Shown here one piece after another: positions 35,415 to 50,500 of a stretch of 64,000 bases of DNA. This DNA is from Stichopus chloronotus (lineage: Eukaryota > Echinodermata > Holothuroidea > Aspidochirotida > Stichopodidae): assembly GCA_021234535.1 (NCBI GenBank), contig CM037832.1, forward strand, positions 4,075,359 to 4,139,358, written 5' to 3'. The notes beneath the pieces are model-generated. The model did not search any database, was not told the origin of the DNA, and saw only the letters and a list, made by a program, of their open reading frames with translations. Within the stretch, counting starts at the first letter, position 1. Each line of letters begins with the position of its first letter. The translations under genes and the position numbers were made by a program.

Positions 35415-36305
35415 GTACTAATTACACCAGAAGGTTGCTTTTAAGTATGTTGTGAGTTTAGTACTCAGCTCTGCATACAGAAGGGCGTACGTGTAGGTTC
35501 AACGTACGGTGGAAATACGCCGCCTACAAGATATAGGCAATTAACTTGCGTTGTGCTTGGGTGTGATGATTTCCTCTGTGGCACTGTTTTCAGTCTGTTG
35601 AAAATCACCATTCTCCTTGTGTTCTTTCTTATCTCTCGATTTTGAAGCTCTGAAAAATGTAAATCTCCCTATTTTTGGTGAGAGGCTGACAGGTCTGGAT
35701 ATAACCAGCAGTACTGCATAAATGTTGTGCTGCGTGCAAAAGTGAACAATTTATGATATCACATATCCTTATGAATGAGAGCAATTAATGAATTTGCATT
35801 AAAATTTTGTCTTTTCCTAAAGAAGAAAGTTTGAGTATGTAAGAAAAATCGAAAAAGACAAATTGATCAATCGAAAGTTCGACTTCCACCTTCGACTTCC
35901 CCCCCCCCCCCCCCCCCGCCCTTCCGGCGAAATTTTGTTTTTGGAACTTTTTCTTAGACTCTTACAATGTCTCCAACAAACCACTGTACGATTTCTCTTG
36001 GGGTATGGAACACAGAAAAGCAACTTACACAAATAGTAATACTGTGTATTATGCACTGCCTAGCACCTGTAGGTACGGTTAACGCCATGCCAACTTGAGC
36101 CTAACCCTAAGTAGGTTGACTTACGGTGTTATCACACTTACATTAATAGGCTATATGATATTTATGGATTCTATGCAGCATTGGGCCATACGTTGCGAAA
36201 CGAAGTCAACATTGTAGATAAACGAGAACCAAGAGAAAAGAACTAAGACAATCCTTCGTTTTGTGCAGAAATACAGTTATTACCTCAACAACTTACAAGA
36301 CGACA
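35415..36305. other. Upstream region of MARCHF6-like gene
   Basis: It has an interrupted poly-C run of about 20 at 35900-35918. No TATA box is evident upstream of 36306. The 5' UTR and promoter must lie here. Confidence 0.4.
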
Positions 36306-36327
36306 ATGGCAGACGAATCGACAGAAG
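36306..36327 (+). CDS. MARCHF6: MARCHF6 exon 1 (start codon)
   Basis: It encodes MADESTE plus one base. The ATG context is acaATGG, a good Kozak match. Joining to exon 2 gives [14 protein letters not shown], which parallels the short acidic N-terminus before the RING-CH finger in vertebrates. The donor GTGCCT is weak, and the exon lies 7.4 kb from exon 2, so it rests on phase and length agreement. Confidence 0.65.
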
Positions 36328-38468
36328 GTGCCTTAATTAACTTAGTATATCGATACACTCATCAATCAGTCAGTCATCATGCAGCAAACAAACCTAGGCT
36401 AGCCTAACTCAGACCCAGGGACTTACAAAATACAAGATACACTTACAGTTACACTGCGTTAGTGTTACAGTAAGGCTAGGCCTAAGCTAGCCTACGTTAG
36501 CTCGCCTGCCATTACTGCTGTTTTACTGTTGGTGTAAGGTAGGCCAAGGATTTGGCTACGTCTAGCCAGTGGCGGCGCTACGGGGGGGGGGGCATGATTT
36601 TTTCCTTGCCCCCTAGTTGCTCTCACCCTTCCCAATCAGATCTTGTACTCATCCAAAATTAATCACAAAACTATGTATTGGCATTGGACTGAATAAGAAC
36701 AGCTTCCGGGGAACCATGATTGATTAATGCCTAATTTATGTTACACAGGCTGCCAGTTTTAATATCATGCCTGTAGCCACTTCAACAGTAGGCCAGCCTG
36801 GTCAGACCAATTTTCTCTGGAATGTTTACCGTCCAGCATAAGGGAAGGTCGGGTAGGTGGTTGTTTTCCTAAATAAAGAAATGTCGCTGTTTTCCTAAAT
36901 ATAGGAATGGAATGGAAGTGTACAGTATGTAGCCTTTGTGTGTGTATATGTGTGTGTGTGTATGTGTGTGTGTATGTGTGTGTACTCGGTGGTACCGCGT
37001 AAATGTGAAATGGTACTCCCAAAGAAAAAAGTTGGGAACCTTGGAGTACGGTCAACCGAAAAAATAAATAATATAAAAATATACCTCTCTTGGGGCTTAA
37101 TTTTCCACCCAGAGATATATGCTAAAACCTCAGAGCTTCAGGGGGCTTCGCCCCCTGGACCCCTACCGGGGCTTTGCCCCTGGACCCCACCGGGGCCCTA
37201 AGGCAGGCCCCTGGACCCCACCCGCATATCCTCGCGCTTCGCGCTCGGTTTCACGCTGCGCGCGAAAATCTTTGCCCCCCAACATTTTCCTCTGCCCTCA
37301 CTTTGCCCCCCCAAGTCCTAACATCCTGGCGCCGCCACTGCGTCTAGCAGAGGTTTAATCAAATTAATGTTGTGAGGGCACTCTAAGTGCATTAAGATTG
37401 CCATAATTTCAGAATACGGCTCGAATTTAGAATCCGTGACCACATCCCCGCCAGAGTACATGTAATGATCAGGGGACGGTGGTCATGGATTCTAAATTCG
37501 TACCAGAATACCCTGCATGCTAAAGTAAAGCTGCATTCAGTAAAACAGCAGGCTAGTGTTCGGCAGTGACGCTCTCAACTTACTGCACTGTGCACATAAT
37601 CATTCCCTTGTGTTGGAAATTATGTCTAGCCTTTAAGTCTAGAGTAAAAATCAGTCGAAATTCCTGAAAGCCTAAAACGAATTCTAGCGAATGCCAATAC
37701 ATGTACAGAGGACGAATGCCACTGAATGCAATTGATTTCCACTGAAGTAACAAATGTCAGTACCTTAATGGTCAATTTATATATGGAAGCCATAAAGAAC
37801 ATATTAAAAACAGGCACAAGTTATGAATCCGTACCATATGAGCGCACTCGGTAGCTTCGATTCAATTGTTCCATATGATTCGGTCTACCGCCATCTGTTC
37901 TATTCGCTGTCTCTGTTCTATTCACCATCTGTTCTATTCGATTCGGTCTACCACCATCTATTCCACCAAAACCATTCGCTTTATTGTTTCTTTTTATAGT
38001 CATGTTTATTTCTTTATCCTTTCTTTTTATTCTCATGTTTATTTCTGCCAAAATGATGAACAGCTACAAATTGGAAAAAGTTTACTTTATCGTTTCTTTT
38101 TATAGTGATGTTTATTTGCCTAACAATCATACAGACACGGAAATATGAAAGAAAAAAGAGAGAAGTTGCAAATATCTATCAATACACAACTGAAATAATC
38201 TTGATATGAAGGAATATGCCATTTACTGTGCTTGTGGAAACTGAAGAAATTGCCTGAAGAAACTGGAGGAAAGGGTCCTGTCCTTCAAACTTCACCTTCA
38301 AACACCACAAATGCTCTCCTAGGTATCCCTGGAAATGCTCATGTCTGGTTCCATATGCTTCATGCGTTTTTTGGCATGTAGCCACGCGTTCTAAATGTGA
38401 CAGAGCCGATTTTTAGTTTCAAATTTTTCTTTTCGACGAAATGGCCTATGGCCAAGAACGTCTTGGAT

Positions 38469-38505
<37 letters not shown>

Positions 38506-41500
38506 AATGATTCGTGCATGCTCCTGTCTCTGAGTTGACAAACTCAAGGGAATGATTCACCTTCAGATGAATGTAGCCTTCGTTACTGATTTTGTCATAG
38601 GCTTTCCACGAATCACTGCAGATCACAGACCCTTGCTTTATCCATTTCTTAGTAAGACCAGGGAGAGTCTCTTCATCCCTCTTCCCACCCTGAATATCTT
38701 GCTCTGATCCTTTACTTCTCTTCCTCCAAAGACCCACTGTCCCTCTTGCATTCTCCCTTTGTCATATTTTTTCCTAAACTTGCTCTCGTCTATTTCAATG
38801 TGTTTTCCTGGTCCACCAATCTGCTGACTTTGTTGGAGCGTGATTGTCTCGCAAACTTCTCAAGCCATCAAGAACCAATCGACACAAGTCGCGGACAAAA
38901 ATTCCAGCTCATGCTGAAGAAACCCTTGCAAAACTTTCCTGCTCCACCAGTATGAGAACTGGAGTAGCTCTTTCATTGTCAGATTAGCCAGTTCAAACCA
39001 TGAATGCTTCCGAACAGACATTGTTAATTGATGAACCATTGGTTTGCTAGACCGATATCTCCATCTGCATTTCAATTAAAATAAAAAGAAAATATAACTT
39101 ATTTAGTTAGTTATTTATACTGAGTTAGTTATGTATAAAGAGGGTATAATAACATTTATCTAATGTCACATGGGGCCCACCAACTAAGCAAATGAAACCA
39201 GTACAGTAGTGTCAAAGGAAAACATTCTGTATGAATGCCAAAAAAGACCATACTTAAAAGGTCCCAAGAGTCACACAAAGATTAAAAAAAGAAACCAAAA
39301 AGTTTAAATTAGCAAATGAAATTATCATGATATATATGGTTAATATGTAAAACAACTTTTACTTTCAAACAGTTAACATAAATGAAAATATCTAAATACT
39401 TTCAGGGTATTTCGATCCCTTTAGAAAAAGAAGAAGGCCTTTCATCATTGCAAAATGAATAAAGATGTACCGCAGGAATGTTCACTGTGTGGAGGTGTTT
39501 AACATTTACTTACAAAGATAATAGTAAATTCCTATTTAGAGAATTTGTAACCTCTTACCTGTATCCATCTCTTGTTGATTTCTGGCCAGAGATTGCTTCA
39601 AGTTTAATTTTTGCATGGCAAGTGGGACATTCAGGGTCTCTCATAATAATTCCCTTCGACATTAACCAATTTATGGTGGTCAGTTTGTCTTTAAGCACCT
39701 CTTCATACAATATGTCATAGGTAGTTGTCTCTAACTTCTGACTGTAAGTCGGATTCCAACATTTAGATGATGATGATGGATCTTCTGCCATTTTTAGAGG
39801 TGGAGTAGTCGATTTGAAATGTGTTGTTATACTTCAAAGTAAACCCTTATAGTGTAACGGCAGTCGTGAGTCACTAACCATAGAAAAGCATTAAATCTTA
39901 GTTAGGCCACTATTTAGAGGAGAAGTTATTCAACAGATCAATAACAATGAGGCGGACATGCACAATAGCATTATCATTGGCATAAAAAAAAAAAACAAAT
40001 AGTAATAGAAATCCTGTGACCATTCATTATACACTAAATATTAAAGGAGAAGGCAAGTCAGGACCTTTGACACAATGTTAAATGAGAGACTAATATATGG
40101 TGAACACCATTACCAAATTTCAGTTAAATACGTTGCTTACTTTCCAAGATATTGCAATTTAAATATTCTTAGAAAATTATTAGGAAGCTTACCATTTTGA
40201 AATTGCGAATGACATCACCAGACCACATGTGATTGAAAAGCTTTTGTTTTTCTTTATATTTCATTGTCAATAAATTTTAACAGTCATGCATAGATTCAAG
40301 TCATAGTATTAATGATTTGATTATTGCATGATACACCTCAGTAATTCAACACAAAATGTGTACAAGTGTGTTTCGGATTGATAGAAATAATAGGTAAAGA
40401 ATATAAAGAAATACATTAAAATTTTTGCTGTCAGTGGTTATGTGACATCATTATTCGACTTACTCAAGTTGCTTTACATTCAACTTAGGCAAAAATGGCA
40501 GCACCCTTCTGAATTTCAAAACTGTGTAACTTGGATAGGAAACAATATCTCTGAATGAAACTTTGGGAAGATGTTTGTCAAACACTTCTGCTTCATTTTG
40601 ATGAATATATTCCCAGGGTTTCCTTCTCCTTTAGCACATAACCTTTTGTGATATACTTATGAATATGAAAATATGTTAATATAAAGGGACTGGAGGTTCC
40701 GAGGTTACTTCTGAAGAAAGGCCTTCAACTTGGCTCATAGCCCGAACAGTAAAGTGTCTGCGTATGGAATAACTGCTTTCTAGCGTACCGAGTCCGCTTC
40801 CCTGGCAGAATTTCTCTCTCCACAGGATATAGCCTTGGGATAAGAATAAGAAAGAACATGAAAGGAAAAAAAAAAAACAGGACAGGAGTGTTGGAGATAA
40901 GAGGTTAAAGGAATGATAATAAAGATAAATAGGACTCAAAGGGAATGAAAGAAGTACTTCGCTCGTACATTGATTTCATTCTCCTCCCATCTCTTTTAGT
41001 CTCACAACTCTTTTAGTCCCCCAAAATATATCTAAGCCTGACTTAATAATGCTCACCCCATCAAAAATAGTGCCCCCTTTTAGCTTGTCAGTTTGGTACG
41101 GATTCTAAATTAGTACCGAAAAACATACATGTAGCCTGTAAGTCTATAAAATACATACCTGCAGTGTGCCACAAGCTAAAATTCGTTTATCTTTTCTGCA
41201 AAAGTTACATGGAGTTACATGGAGGCACGGACAACAGATATTTGATCTAGAACTAGGCTAAATTTCGGAGAAACACAACAACATGTTTTTAACACGGTAT
41301 ACGTTTATTCGCCTCTAAATTTTAAGCAGTTTCAACACTTAGGGTGATCATAGTTACTACTTGGTGATTACCGCCATTTAGTACCCACAAATAGTGTCAT
41401 TTCAAACCACGAGGTGACCTATTGATGTCCTTGATCAACTTCCGTATTGGACTTGTCTAACACAAATCCAATTGTCATTCGCTCATTTTGCACACAGTCT

Positions 41501-44500
41501 AGTTGGCAGTCGGGTGGCATTTGTTATAGTAAGACCCTAAATTTGCTTAATGTTTAGTAGGTAGGCCTAGGTCATTTTGAGTGAGATTAATTTTAACTGG
41601 TCAAAACAGAGGTATATTTTACTATGTTACCCATTCATAAAATAAGGCTTACGTATCTTTAAAAAGTAATTCTTAGTCCATGAAAGATAATAGTATTTTA
41701 GTTCCCATGAAAAGGCCACGAGAATATGCAGTACAATTCAGAATAGGTCTACTGTACACATTTTAAGAGGTTAGGAGGGTACGCACTCATATTATTTGGT
41801 GTATTTTTAGGAGTCTACGAGGATGACTGCAGCTATTATGTGATGTCCGGATGTGTTTTTAAAAGGCCTCTGAGGATTTATAGGTCAAAATGCAGTCATA
41901 TCATATGATATATTTTTAGGAGCTTTTAGGATACACAGGACTTCATTATGTCTCGTTCAAATGGGTTTTTAAGAAGCTATACAAAGCAGTCAGTGCTCAC
42001 TTTAGAATCCCTTTGCATCCACAATGACTGAGCACTACAGTTTAGATTGCACTGACTGACTTAAACTACTGATAGACACAAGGTACACCTAGGCCTAGTA
42101 TAGTTAGGCCTAGGCCTACCCAAGGCCAGGGTTAACTAGGCCTAGCCTAAGGGAAATAAGATTTTGGTACCTGTCTAGCCTTACAATTTCAGAGATGAAA
42201 ATAAAAATATAGTCTTCTCTTCTTCGGCTTTGTAAAAGTCATGCATCCACAAAACCGAGGAACAATACACCAACAAATAAGCAGTTTGAAGAAACAGTTG
42301 TCAGAAATTTTAAGTTTTGTATGGCAGCCATTTGTCTGGGAATATTGTCAAGAGGAAACTTGTCCAGGGGGCACTTGTCCCAGGTGGCAATCGTCCAGGG
42401 GCCAGTTTTGTGGTGCAATTGTTGTGGGTGAAGTTTATGTTGGAAATTGTAATGGTTCAGGTTGGGAATTATTCAGGGGAAATTTTCCAGGAGAGAAATA
42501 TCATGGATGGGAAGTGTCTGGGAATGGGATATGTGAAGTGACTGGTAGTCCACACTTGCACAATGATGGTTTAAGTAGGCAGATTTATAGTGTGAAAAAT
42601 TCAGGGCAACTTTTGAATTGCATTCATAACAGGCATGGCAGAATGAAAAAATAATTCAGACAATTGAAGTGGACTACCAACATTGGTTTGTATTGAGCAT
42701 ACAAGAAGTTTTGGGCTTGACCAGCCCCAAGATGGCCAGAAATGGCATTTCCCAAGTGATCTATGCTGCATGTACCCAGCTGTGAAATGGGTATCTTGTT
42801 ACTACAATTTCTCAATATGTGAGAAAACAATTAATCTATTAGAAATGGTAATGCAGTACATGTTAGATGGGTTCAGATGATATACAAGAATCATAATGGA
42901 TTATGCATTCATTTTCCATTTATTCTTGGAGAACCTGGTAAATATTAGGGGACTTATTCTGCAAGACCCCTCTCTCCTCCCTGGTAGAAAGGAGAGTAAT
43001 TCAGGGATTAAAACCCTGCTTATTGCTGGAAAGTATATACATCTTTTAGTGAAGGGGATTTTGAATAGATTTGCAGACGTCTGTTCACTTCATGTTTAAG
43101 TTGGATTACATATAGCTAGTACCCATAACCAGACTCATGTGATATTAAGAAGAGAAGGCCTAAAGCGACTATCATAATGGTTTGAGTCAACATGATATTG
43201 AGTAGTATAAGAACTTAGCTGGATTATGGTGTATGTGTGCAGGCTTGAACTAAGCCTCAATAAGGGCAAGGCCAAAATAATCCAGAAAAGGGCATTGACA
43301 GCATTTATTTCCAAGCAGTAACAATGATAGATTTTACTGCATGCACAGACCCTCATACATGCTACAAAATTTTATGAAAATTGCATTTACTGAAACAGAA
43401 CAAAAGTGGAATCCAAAACAAATTTGCATCTTATGGATGCTAAACAACAGTGGCTGTATGTAAACTATCTCTACTGTCCAATCAATGCTGATGAATGGGT
43501 CACCATTAGTGAAACGAAAGAGACCCTGCCATTATTACTGTTGGTGAGATGTTTCCTTCAGGGGTACCTCAGTGAACACAGTAGGCACGATGACCTTTTC
43601 CCATCAGTTAAGTCAGTTCTTTTGAGTCTTGTGTGTGTACTAGCCTTAGAGATTATGGACTGGCTGATCAGATGACCTTAAGAGTATTTAATACTTCATT
43701 TTCTTTACCCTAAGGTGACATTTGCAGGGTCTGTCGAGCTGAAGGTTCCCAAGATAGGCCTTTGTTTCATCCCTGCATTTGCACTGGAAGTATTCGCTAT
43801 ATTCATCAGGAGTGGTGAGTAAATTTCTTGTGCCGCTTGAACTGAAATGTCAAATTAAGATGCTTCTATGCTTTTGGTAGATTTCATTTGGTGAATTCAA
43901 AATGACTATATCATGCATAGATCAATGGTTAATGCAACTGAGGTTACCAAAATCGATGATGAAGTCAAATGTGTTAGTCATGTTTGGTGTAACCAGTTCT
44001 TCATACTTCCTTGATAGTGAAATTCTTACTTGAGGGACATTTCTATCTTCAGTATCATGTCATAGATCCTTTGAAGTAGATGACATTCACGTCCATCATT
44101 TTCTGACGTAACGAAAGTCATGTACAGTAAGTAACGTATGTTCATCAATGAAAGTGTGTGACTATTTCTCACCTTTGGACCACTTGGTCACTTTTCCAAA
44201 ACTACTGTAGCAAATAATTCTGTACTTTGGAACTGCCAGTGTCTCCAGCAATGGTTAAGATACACACACTGTAGCCTCCAAATCCTGTCAACGATGGACT
44301 GCTCGTATAGAAAGATTAAAACATTTAAATACAGGTGATTAAAATATATCCAATAATTAATAAAATTGTATCTAAATATTAAAGCTGTTGTGTCAAGAAT
44401 GTGTTTGCGTTGAAGGAGGGCCATTCAGGCATTGAAAATAGATGTCTGAAAGGCAAACTGTAAGCTTGTAGATTTCAAATTTGGCCACCAGCCATATTGA

Positions 44501-47500
44501 TCAGGAGACTTAAGTTCATCAGTACAGCTTTTGATAGTCCTCTGCTTTCCACGTAGTGGTAACCAGTGCGAGTATGGCAGCTGATATAATGAAGCAATGG
44601 TTTACTCATAAGATTCAACCTCTACTTTCATTTCAGTTTGGTGCAGTGGCTGAAACACAGCAAAAAAGAATACTGTGAACTATGCATGCACCGGTTTACC
44701 TTCACACCTAGTAAGTGCACAGAATGTTGTTAAACTTTTTTTCTTTTCTTTGTTTGGTGGGGTTTATTTCCGGCATCCTTATGACATTGAAATTCACCCC
44801 ACACTGCCAGGTAATTCCATGGCAGTGCCTAAATTGGTCTTATAGTGGATTCTTGTTAGATATGAAATCACTAAGAAGGGATATTAATGTGTTTATGAAT
44901 CATCTTATTGTTATATTAAAGTACATAACCCTGTTTTTGTTATGTAGGTCAAAGGTCATTTGATTGCAGCAGAGAACAAATTGAAAACCTTGTAAACATA
45001 ACATCTCAAGACCGCAAACTTAGACTTACCTTGTACATAGTGTTTTGATGAACCATAGTGGGAACAATGAATAAAAGTGTTTTTGGTGGAGGTCAAATCC
45101 ATTGAAATCCAGAATCATGGGATTCTTCAGGTCATTTCTTAGCTCATCGTCTCACACGGTTGGAAAAAATGTTGTTAAAATTGGTGAAAGTAGGGTTTCA
45201 TTTTGTACTTCTGGGTCCCTGGCTGTAAACACAGTAAAAAAAAAAAATTACCCAAAATCTTACTGTCTGCCAAACGAACACAATGTACACAGTAAATTGT
45301 GTTTTTCACCAAGTTTATCACAAAAAGCCCTTAAATACAGTATGTTTTTATATCATGTGTCGTATTATGTAATGATATAATAATCAGAACACTTTAAAAT
45401 ATGAGTTAGCCTTTAGTACTAGAGGCTTCCCCAGAACAAAACTAGTGCTCGGTAGTTTTTAGTTTGCACCAAATAATGTTGTGAAAGGTTAAAGAGGCTC
45501 ATTGAGTTGTTTTGTGAAATTCACTCAATTTTTCTCAACCGGTCAAGTTTCCTTCACATACTAATGACAAACTGGTCAAACTAAAAGGATCCCAAAGTTT
45601 TACATACATTGGAACATTAATGAGTGAGTAACCATTGATTAAATTTGGTTTTTGAAACTTTGTGACCAGACATTTTCACATTAGTACATTCACATGCACA
45701 CAATCAGAGCAAGTAATGGTCAAAAATTCGAACAAATTGATAGTTTTCATGTAACTATTGGATGTGAAACTTGATTAATTATGCTAATTGTGAGTATTGT
45801 CGTGTGTTTGTATACTTCAAAATCACCGCAGTCTTTACTGATATCAACTCAATGAGCCCCTTTAAGCATTTTCTTGCTTGTTATAGGTGCAGCTGTCGTC
45901 TCGAGTTAAGGTCAGAATTGGGTCTATCCAGGTTTACTTTACTCATTATTTGAACTCTTGTGCAAAAATGTTTTTTGCCCAAATGCTACGGCCAGAAACA
46001 AAAGGACTAAATTTCTAAAAACTTCATTCATGTTGAATAGCGTCCCTTCAGTCATGTCAGGAATGTATGCCTGACATGGTAAATGGGGATCCAATCACCT
46101 TGGTAAGTCCTGATTGAGATATACTGACTGATAAAGTGTACTCTGTTACACAGTGGACTTTAATAATAATGGAACCGTCTCCATCTTGTCTTTTCTGCAC
46201 TGTGTTGAACAATTGTAACAAACTGTATTTGAAACGAGTAGTAAACCTTTAATACAGTATTAGTAATTTCTTTCTCCCTTGTGAAATTTTGCTGTAATGT
46301 AAGAAATAATCTCCAACAAATTTGTCTTTTGTCCCGCCTATCTCGCTGGAAGTTGCCTTCAGCTAAGTCAGAGTTCGGCCTAATCTTTGAAGTTGGAAAA
46401 CTTGCTACTTTAACTTCAAAACCTATACCTTGGAGTTTGAAATTTATGTGGACCATCTTTGCAAAGGACTCTTTGTGTAGCACCCAAGTTGTAACTGTGC
46501 CAGCACTGTTAAAGTGGCAGTAAGTAACTAAATAATATCGTCTAGGCAATGAGGGGGATAGGAAGAGTGAGAATAGAAACCAATATATGCATGTGCCAGC
46601 ACTCATCTATCTCTTGTCCTAGTTTCCATTTACTTTTACCATTGATCCAAATATACTAGAAAATCAATTAAATGCATGGATTAACAAAATCAGAAATTGG
46701 CAGAACCTAGACTCACATGTCTACTTTTTTAGGGAGGAGGGGTTTCCAAAAGTGCAGCTTTAGTTTGTCTCTCAAGCCAGCTTACATATATGCATTGAAA
46801 ATGAGGGGAGAAAAAATAATCTGTAGAAAGCTGGTCAAACTGTAGTTAATGGGAGCAGTTTGATAAAATAATGGCACAACTCATAGGCCTGTTTCAATAT
46901 CAAATTTGGAGCATACACTTACAGTATAAATTACACTTGTTTCGATTTTAGAATTTCCCAGCAGCTGTTGCTTCCCTAGTATTTTTGTTGCCTAGATCTT
47001 TCCTAGACCAACTACTAAATGTGGGCAGAGTCTGTTGTAGCTTTTCAGTGACTGTTCTGCCTGAAAGCAGATTAGCTGTTGAAAAACTGTTGTAAACTTT
47101 TTGTACCCACTGTCCACCAGGCCATGCTATAAACCATGATTGTTTGCGGCGATGAACATTATGTTTCTGAAAAATTCAGTTTTTCATGAACTGTCAAATG
47201 AAATTTTTGACTTGAGATTCATTTTTGTCCATTTTGATGTTGATATGAGAGTATTAATGCTACATTTTTCAAAGAAAATGGTACTTTACCTTTGTGTAGA
47301 TAGCACTGGTCCGGTACCATTTACAGTCGTAAAAGTACCGTTTACGTTGTAAAAGTAACTACTTACGAAAAGGTCAGGCATTGGTCATTGGAGTACTGAT
47401 ACCATCAATGCTGGTAGAGACTCAGGTACCAGTTTATTATCGCCCAGCCCTACTCTCAGCATTATTGGAATCTTGGATGAACATAGTATTTTGTCACTAC

Positions 47501-50500
47501 CCCATTGATAACAAAGGACTCTTTTGTTTTTAGTGCCAGTTAATGGTCACTTTAGATCAGCAGGGTTCTTATTGCATACATCTTTTAGCACAGTGGCTGT
47601 CAGTCCAGTAAAGTATCCAAGTTATGTTGGAGATCCCATTTTATAAGTTATATAAAAATGTACTTTTTAATGTAGCTCAAGCAAGAAAGAGCACGGGTGG
47701 TTGTACCACTTTATTTTGCTTACACTTGGAGTTATTTTTTTTGCTTCCAGTTTATTCTCCTGATATGCCGGCTCATCTGCCCGTCAGAGACATCATCCTG
47801 GGATTGACGAAAAACATCGGCAAGGCGATCAAGTGCTGGTTGCACTATACTTTGGTCACGTTTGCTTGGTTGGGTATCGTACCCATCACAGCCAGTGAGT
47901 ACTTTTGACAAACGAAACCTCCAGAGTGGTTGTTGCATTTGAGATTAAGGAGTGAATGTTGAGCAATTTGAAAGTCATAATACTGAATTCAACATGGAAT
48001 AATGATGTGGAAACAATACATAGAATTAGAATGGTTGGTCATGCATAGATTGTCAGCCCTGTGACTGGAACGAAGAAAGAAGAACAACAAGCTGCCCTGT
48101 TTCATTTAGTGGCAGCACCAGGTTTTCACATGTGAAGGAACAAATGGAAGGCAGAAAAAAAAAACTTGGGATCTCAAAAAAATCTGTGTGTACACAGGAG
48201 CTTCAGCCAATGGGGACCATTATAACCCCTGGTGGATCCCAGGGATAAATCCAAGGTGGGGGTCCAGTAGGCATAGCCCTGTGTGAGCCCTGTGGTTTTC
48301 GCATATCTGTCGGTGAGAAGTTTCAGAATAGGCACACTCTGGTTGACAATGATCATCCAATGGACAGATTCCAAATGGTTTTACCGTTTTACGTCATCCA
48401 CTGAAGTTGAGAACATGAAAACAGCAATACTTAAAAGTGAATAATCGCAACCATTGAATGCTTTTCAAACTTTTTTACAGATTTCTTCCAAACAGAAAGG
48501 TGACTGCAGTAGGATTATAAACAGGGAATTGATATATACATGTATCTGGCAAGCCATTATACTAGGTATATTCATGTTGATGACATCTACCGTTTATATG
48601 ACTCCACTTTAAAGTACAGACTCAGTAAATGAAGTGCAATTCAGTGGATTAAGGGAATATCCTTGACTGGCCAAAATGGATTGTTTGACACATGAAACGG
48701 GAACATGTCTTTAGCATTCTAATTACGAGTTAAATTTGCTCACTTTGCTCTGATGTCATTGTCACAGTTGTCAATTAAAATAGTCAAAGTGAAACAAACA
48801 AGTTCATTGTCATTGTTACACCGTACTTGGAGATAGTACCATGTTGCAAATTTAAAGTTGCATTGTGTTGAAGATAGTGTTATATATGTTTTTCTCAAAA
48901 TGTTGCTAGATCCAATAACTTGTACTTTATCAGAGGATTCAGTTAATAACATTACTGCATCAGACAAACATTTTAACCACCGTTCCATTTCAAGGCAACT
49001 GCAATTGACCAGAATGTCAGGAACGTTACAGTATGTTCCTGCAACAACTTCTTGTGTAAAGTCACATTCATGATGCAAATACTATTTTGGTGTGTTCATT
49101 TAAAAATTTCCCATATTTGTACATGTTTCCCTCTCCGAGTGATTCACTGATACTACAAATAAACAATGCTTGAATTTGCTCATCCAGTTTGCTTTATTGA
49201 TTACTCAGCTAGATTGAGCTAGTGCTCTTATTCAGTGCTTTGAAGAGTCCTAACACAGTAATGATAATTGGAACCTATGAATATGCCCATTGCAAAATCT
49301 TGTAATGGGTGACAACCATAGACTGATGTGGTCATGTGATCTTGTGCTCAGCTTTTAGTTCGACACTGTTTGCGATGTCGTCTTTCTTTTGCAGGCCGCA
49401 TTTACAGATGTCTTTTCCAAACTTCATTCAGACCGTTCATGGATCTTGCATATGAAATTCTGTCAGTGTAAGTATCCAGTATTTTTGTCCGAAAGGGTTG
49501 AGTTCACTTATTATTTCCTTTTGTGGTTACGACAGTGTTTGCTTAATTTTGCTGATATTTGTATTTGGTATTGATGACCTACTGTTCATGTACATAATGT
49601 TCAACATCAATTGCAATAATGGGTTATCTCTCATGTGGATTATTTGGTCTGCCTCCACCCTGTCTATAGAAGTCGATGTTTCTATTTCATTTTCCCTCTC
49701 GCCCTCTTCCCAGATGGTTTTGTTTTCCAAGAGACTTTTACCTTAAGCCTGCAGGTAGCTTTGTGAATTGCTTAACTGTTTTTACCTTTAGCCCTAGCAA
49801 TATTGTGAACATTTGGATGAAAGAGATGTATCCAATATAAACAGTGGTTCATTGGACGAACTGTTTTCTTAATGTGCAGATACAGCATAAAGACAACAGT
49901 CAAGTTGTGTCCAAACAAAGCTATGATCCTTATGTGTGGTTTTGGTAAGCTTGGCGATCATGAAAAGACAAGAATTGACTGGAAACTAGAAAAGAGAGAA
50001 AAATGTAGACTTCCTTTGACTTTTAGCAAGACCGAAAAGTAACTGGGATGCAATGTGAGAATTGCTTGGATAATTATGTACGTGAAAATAGAGAGTTGAA
50101 AAGTACTGAGCAGTAAATTGTTATGAAATTGATGAAAGTTGCATCTTTTTTTAAAGTTAGTTCTACTTAAAGTATGCAGGCCTACCATGGCAATCTACAA
50201 GATATAACCCAGAGGGAACTTGACTTCATGATAAGTCTGTTTTATCACGATGTCTCAATCTCAAAGCGGTAATTGCGACTGATGACATATTTTGTATGTG
50301 GGTTGGTCATACTGAGTCCATAATTCCTATTATTTTTGGTGAAGGTCAAAGGTATCATCTGTGGTCACCAGAAGTCAAACTGTAAAAACCTTGTAAATGC
50401 AATATCTCCAGAAGGGTAACTGTGACTGATGTCATACTTGATACCTGGATTGTATGTAGTAGAAGACTCTGTGTGTTTTTGGTTGAAGTCAAAGGTCATT

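Noticed and set aside
42241..42654. 137-codon open frame on the + strand
   Set aside because: It lies over degenerate GGGGCAATTGTCC-type repeats in MARCHF6 intron 1, has no recognisable domain and its composition follows the repeat.
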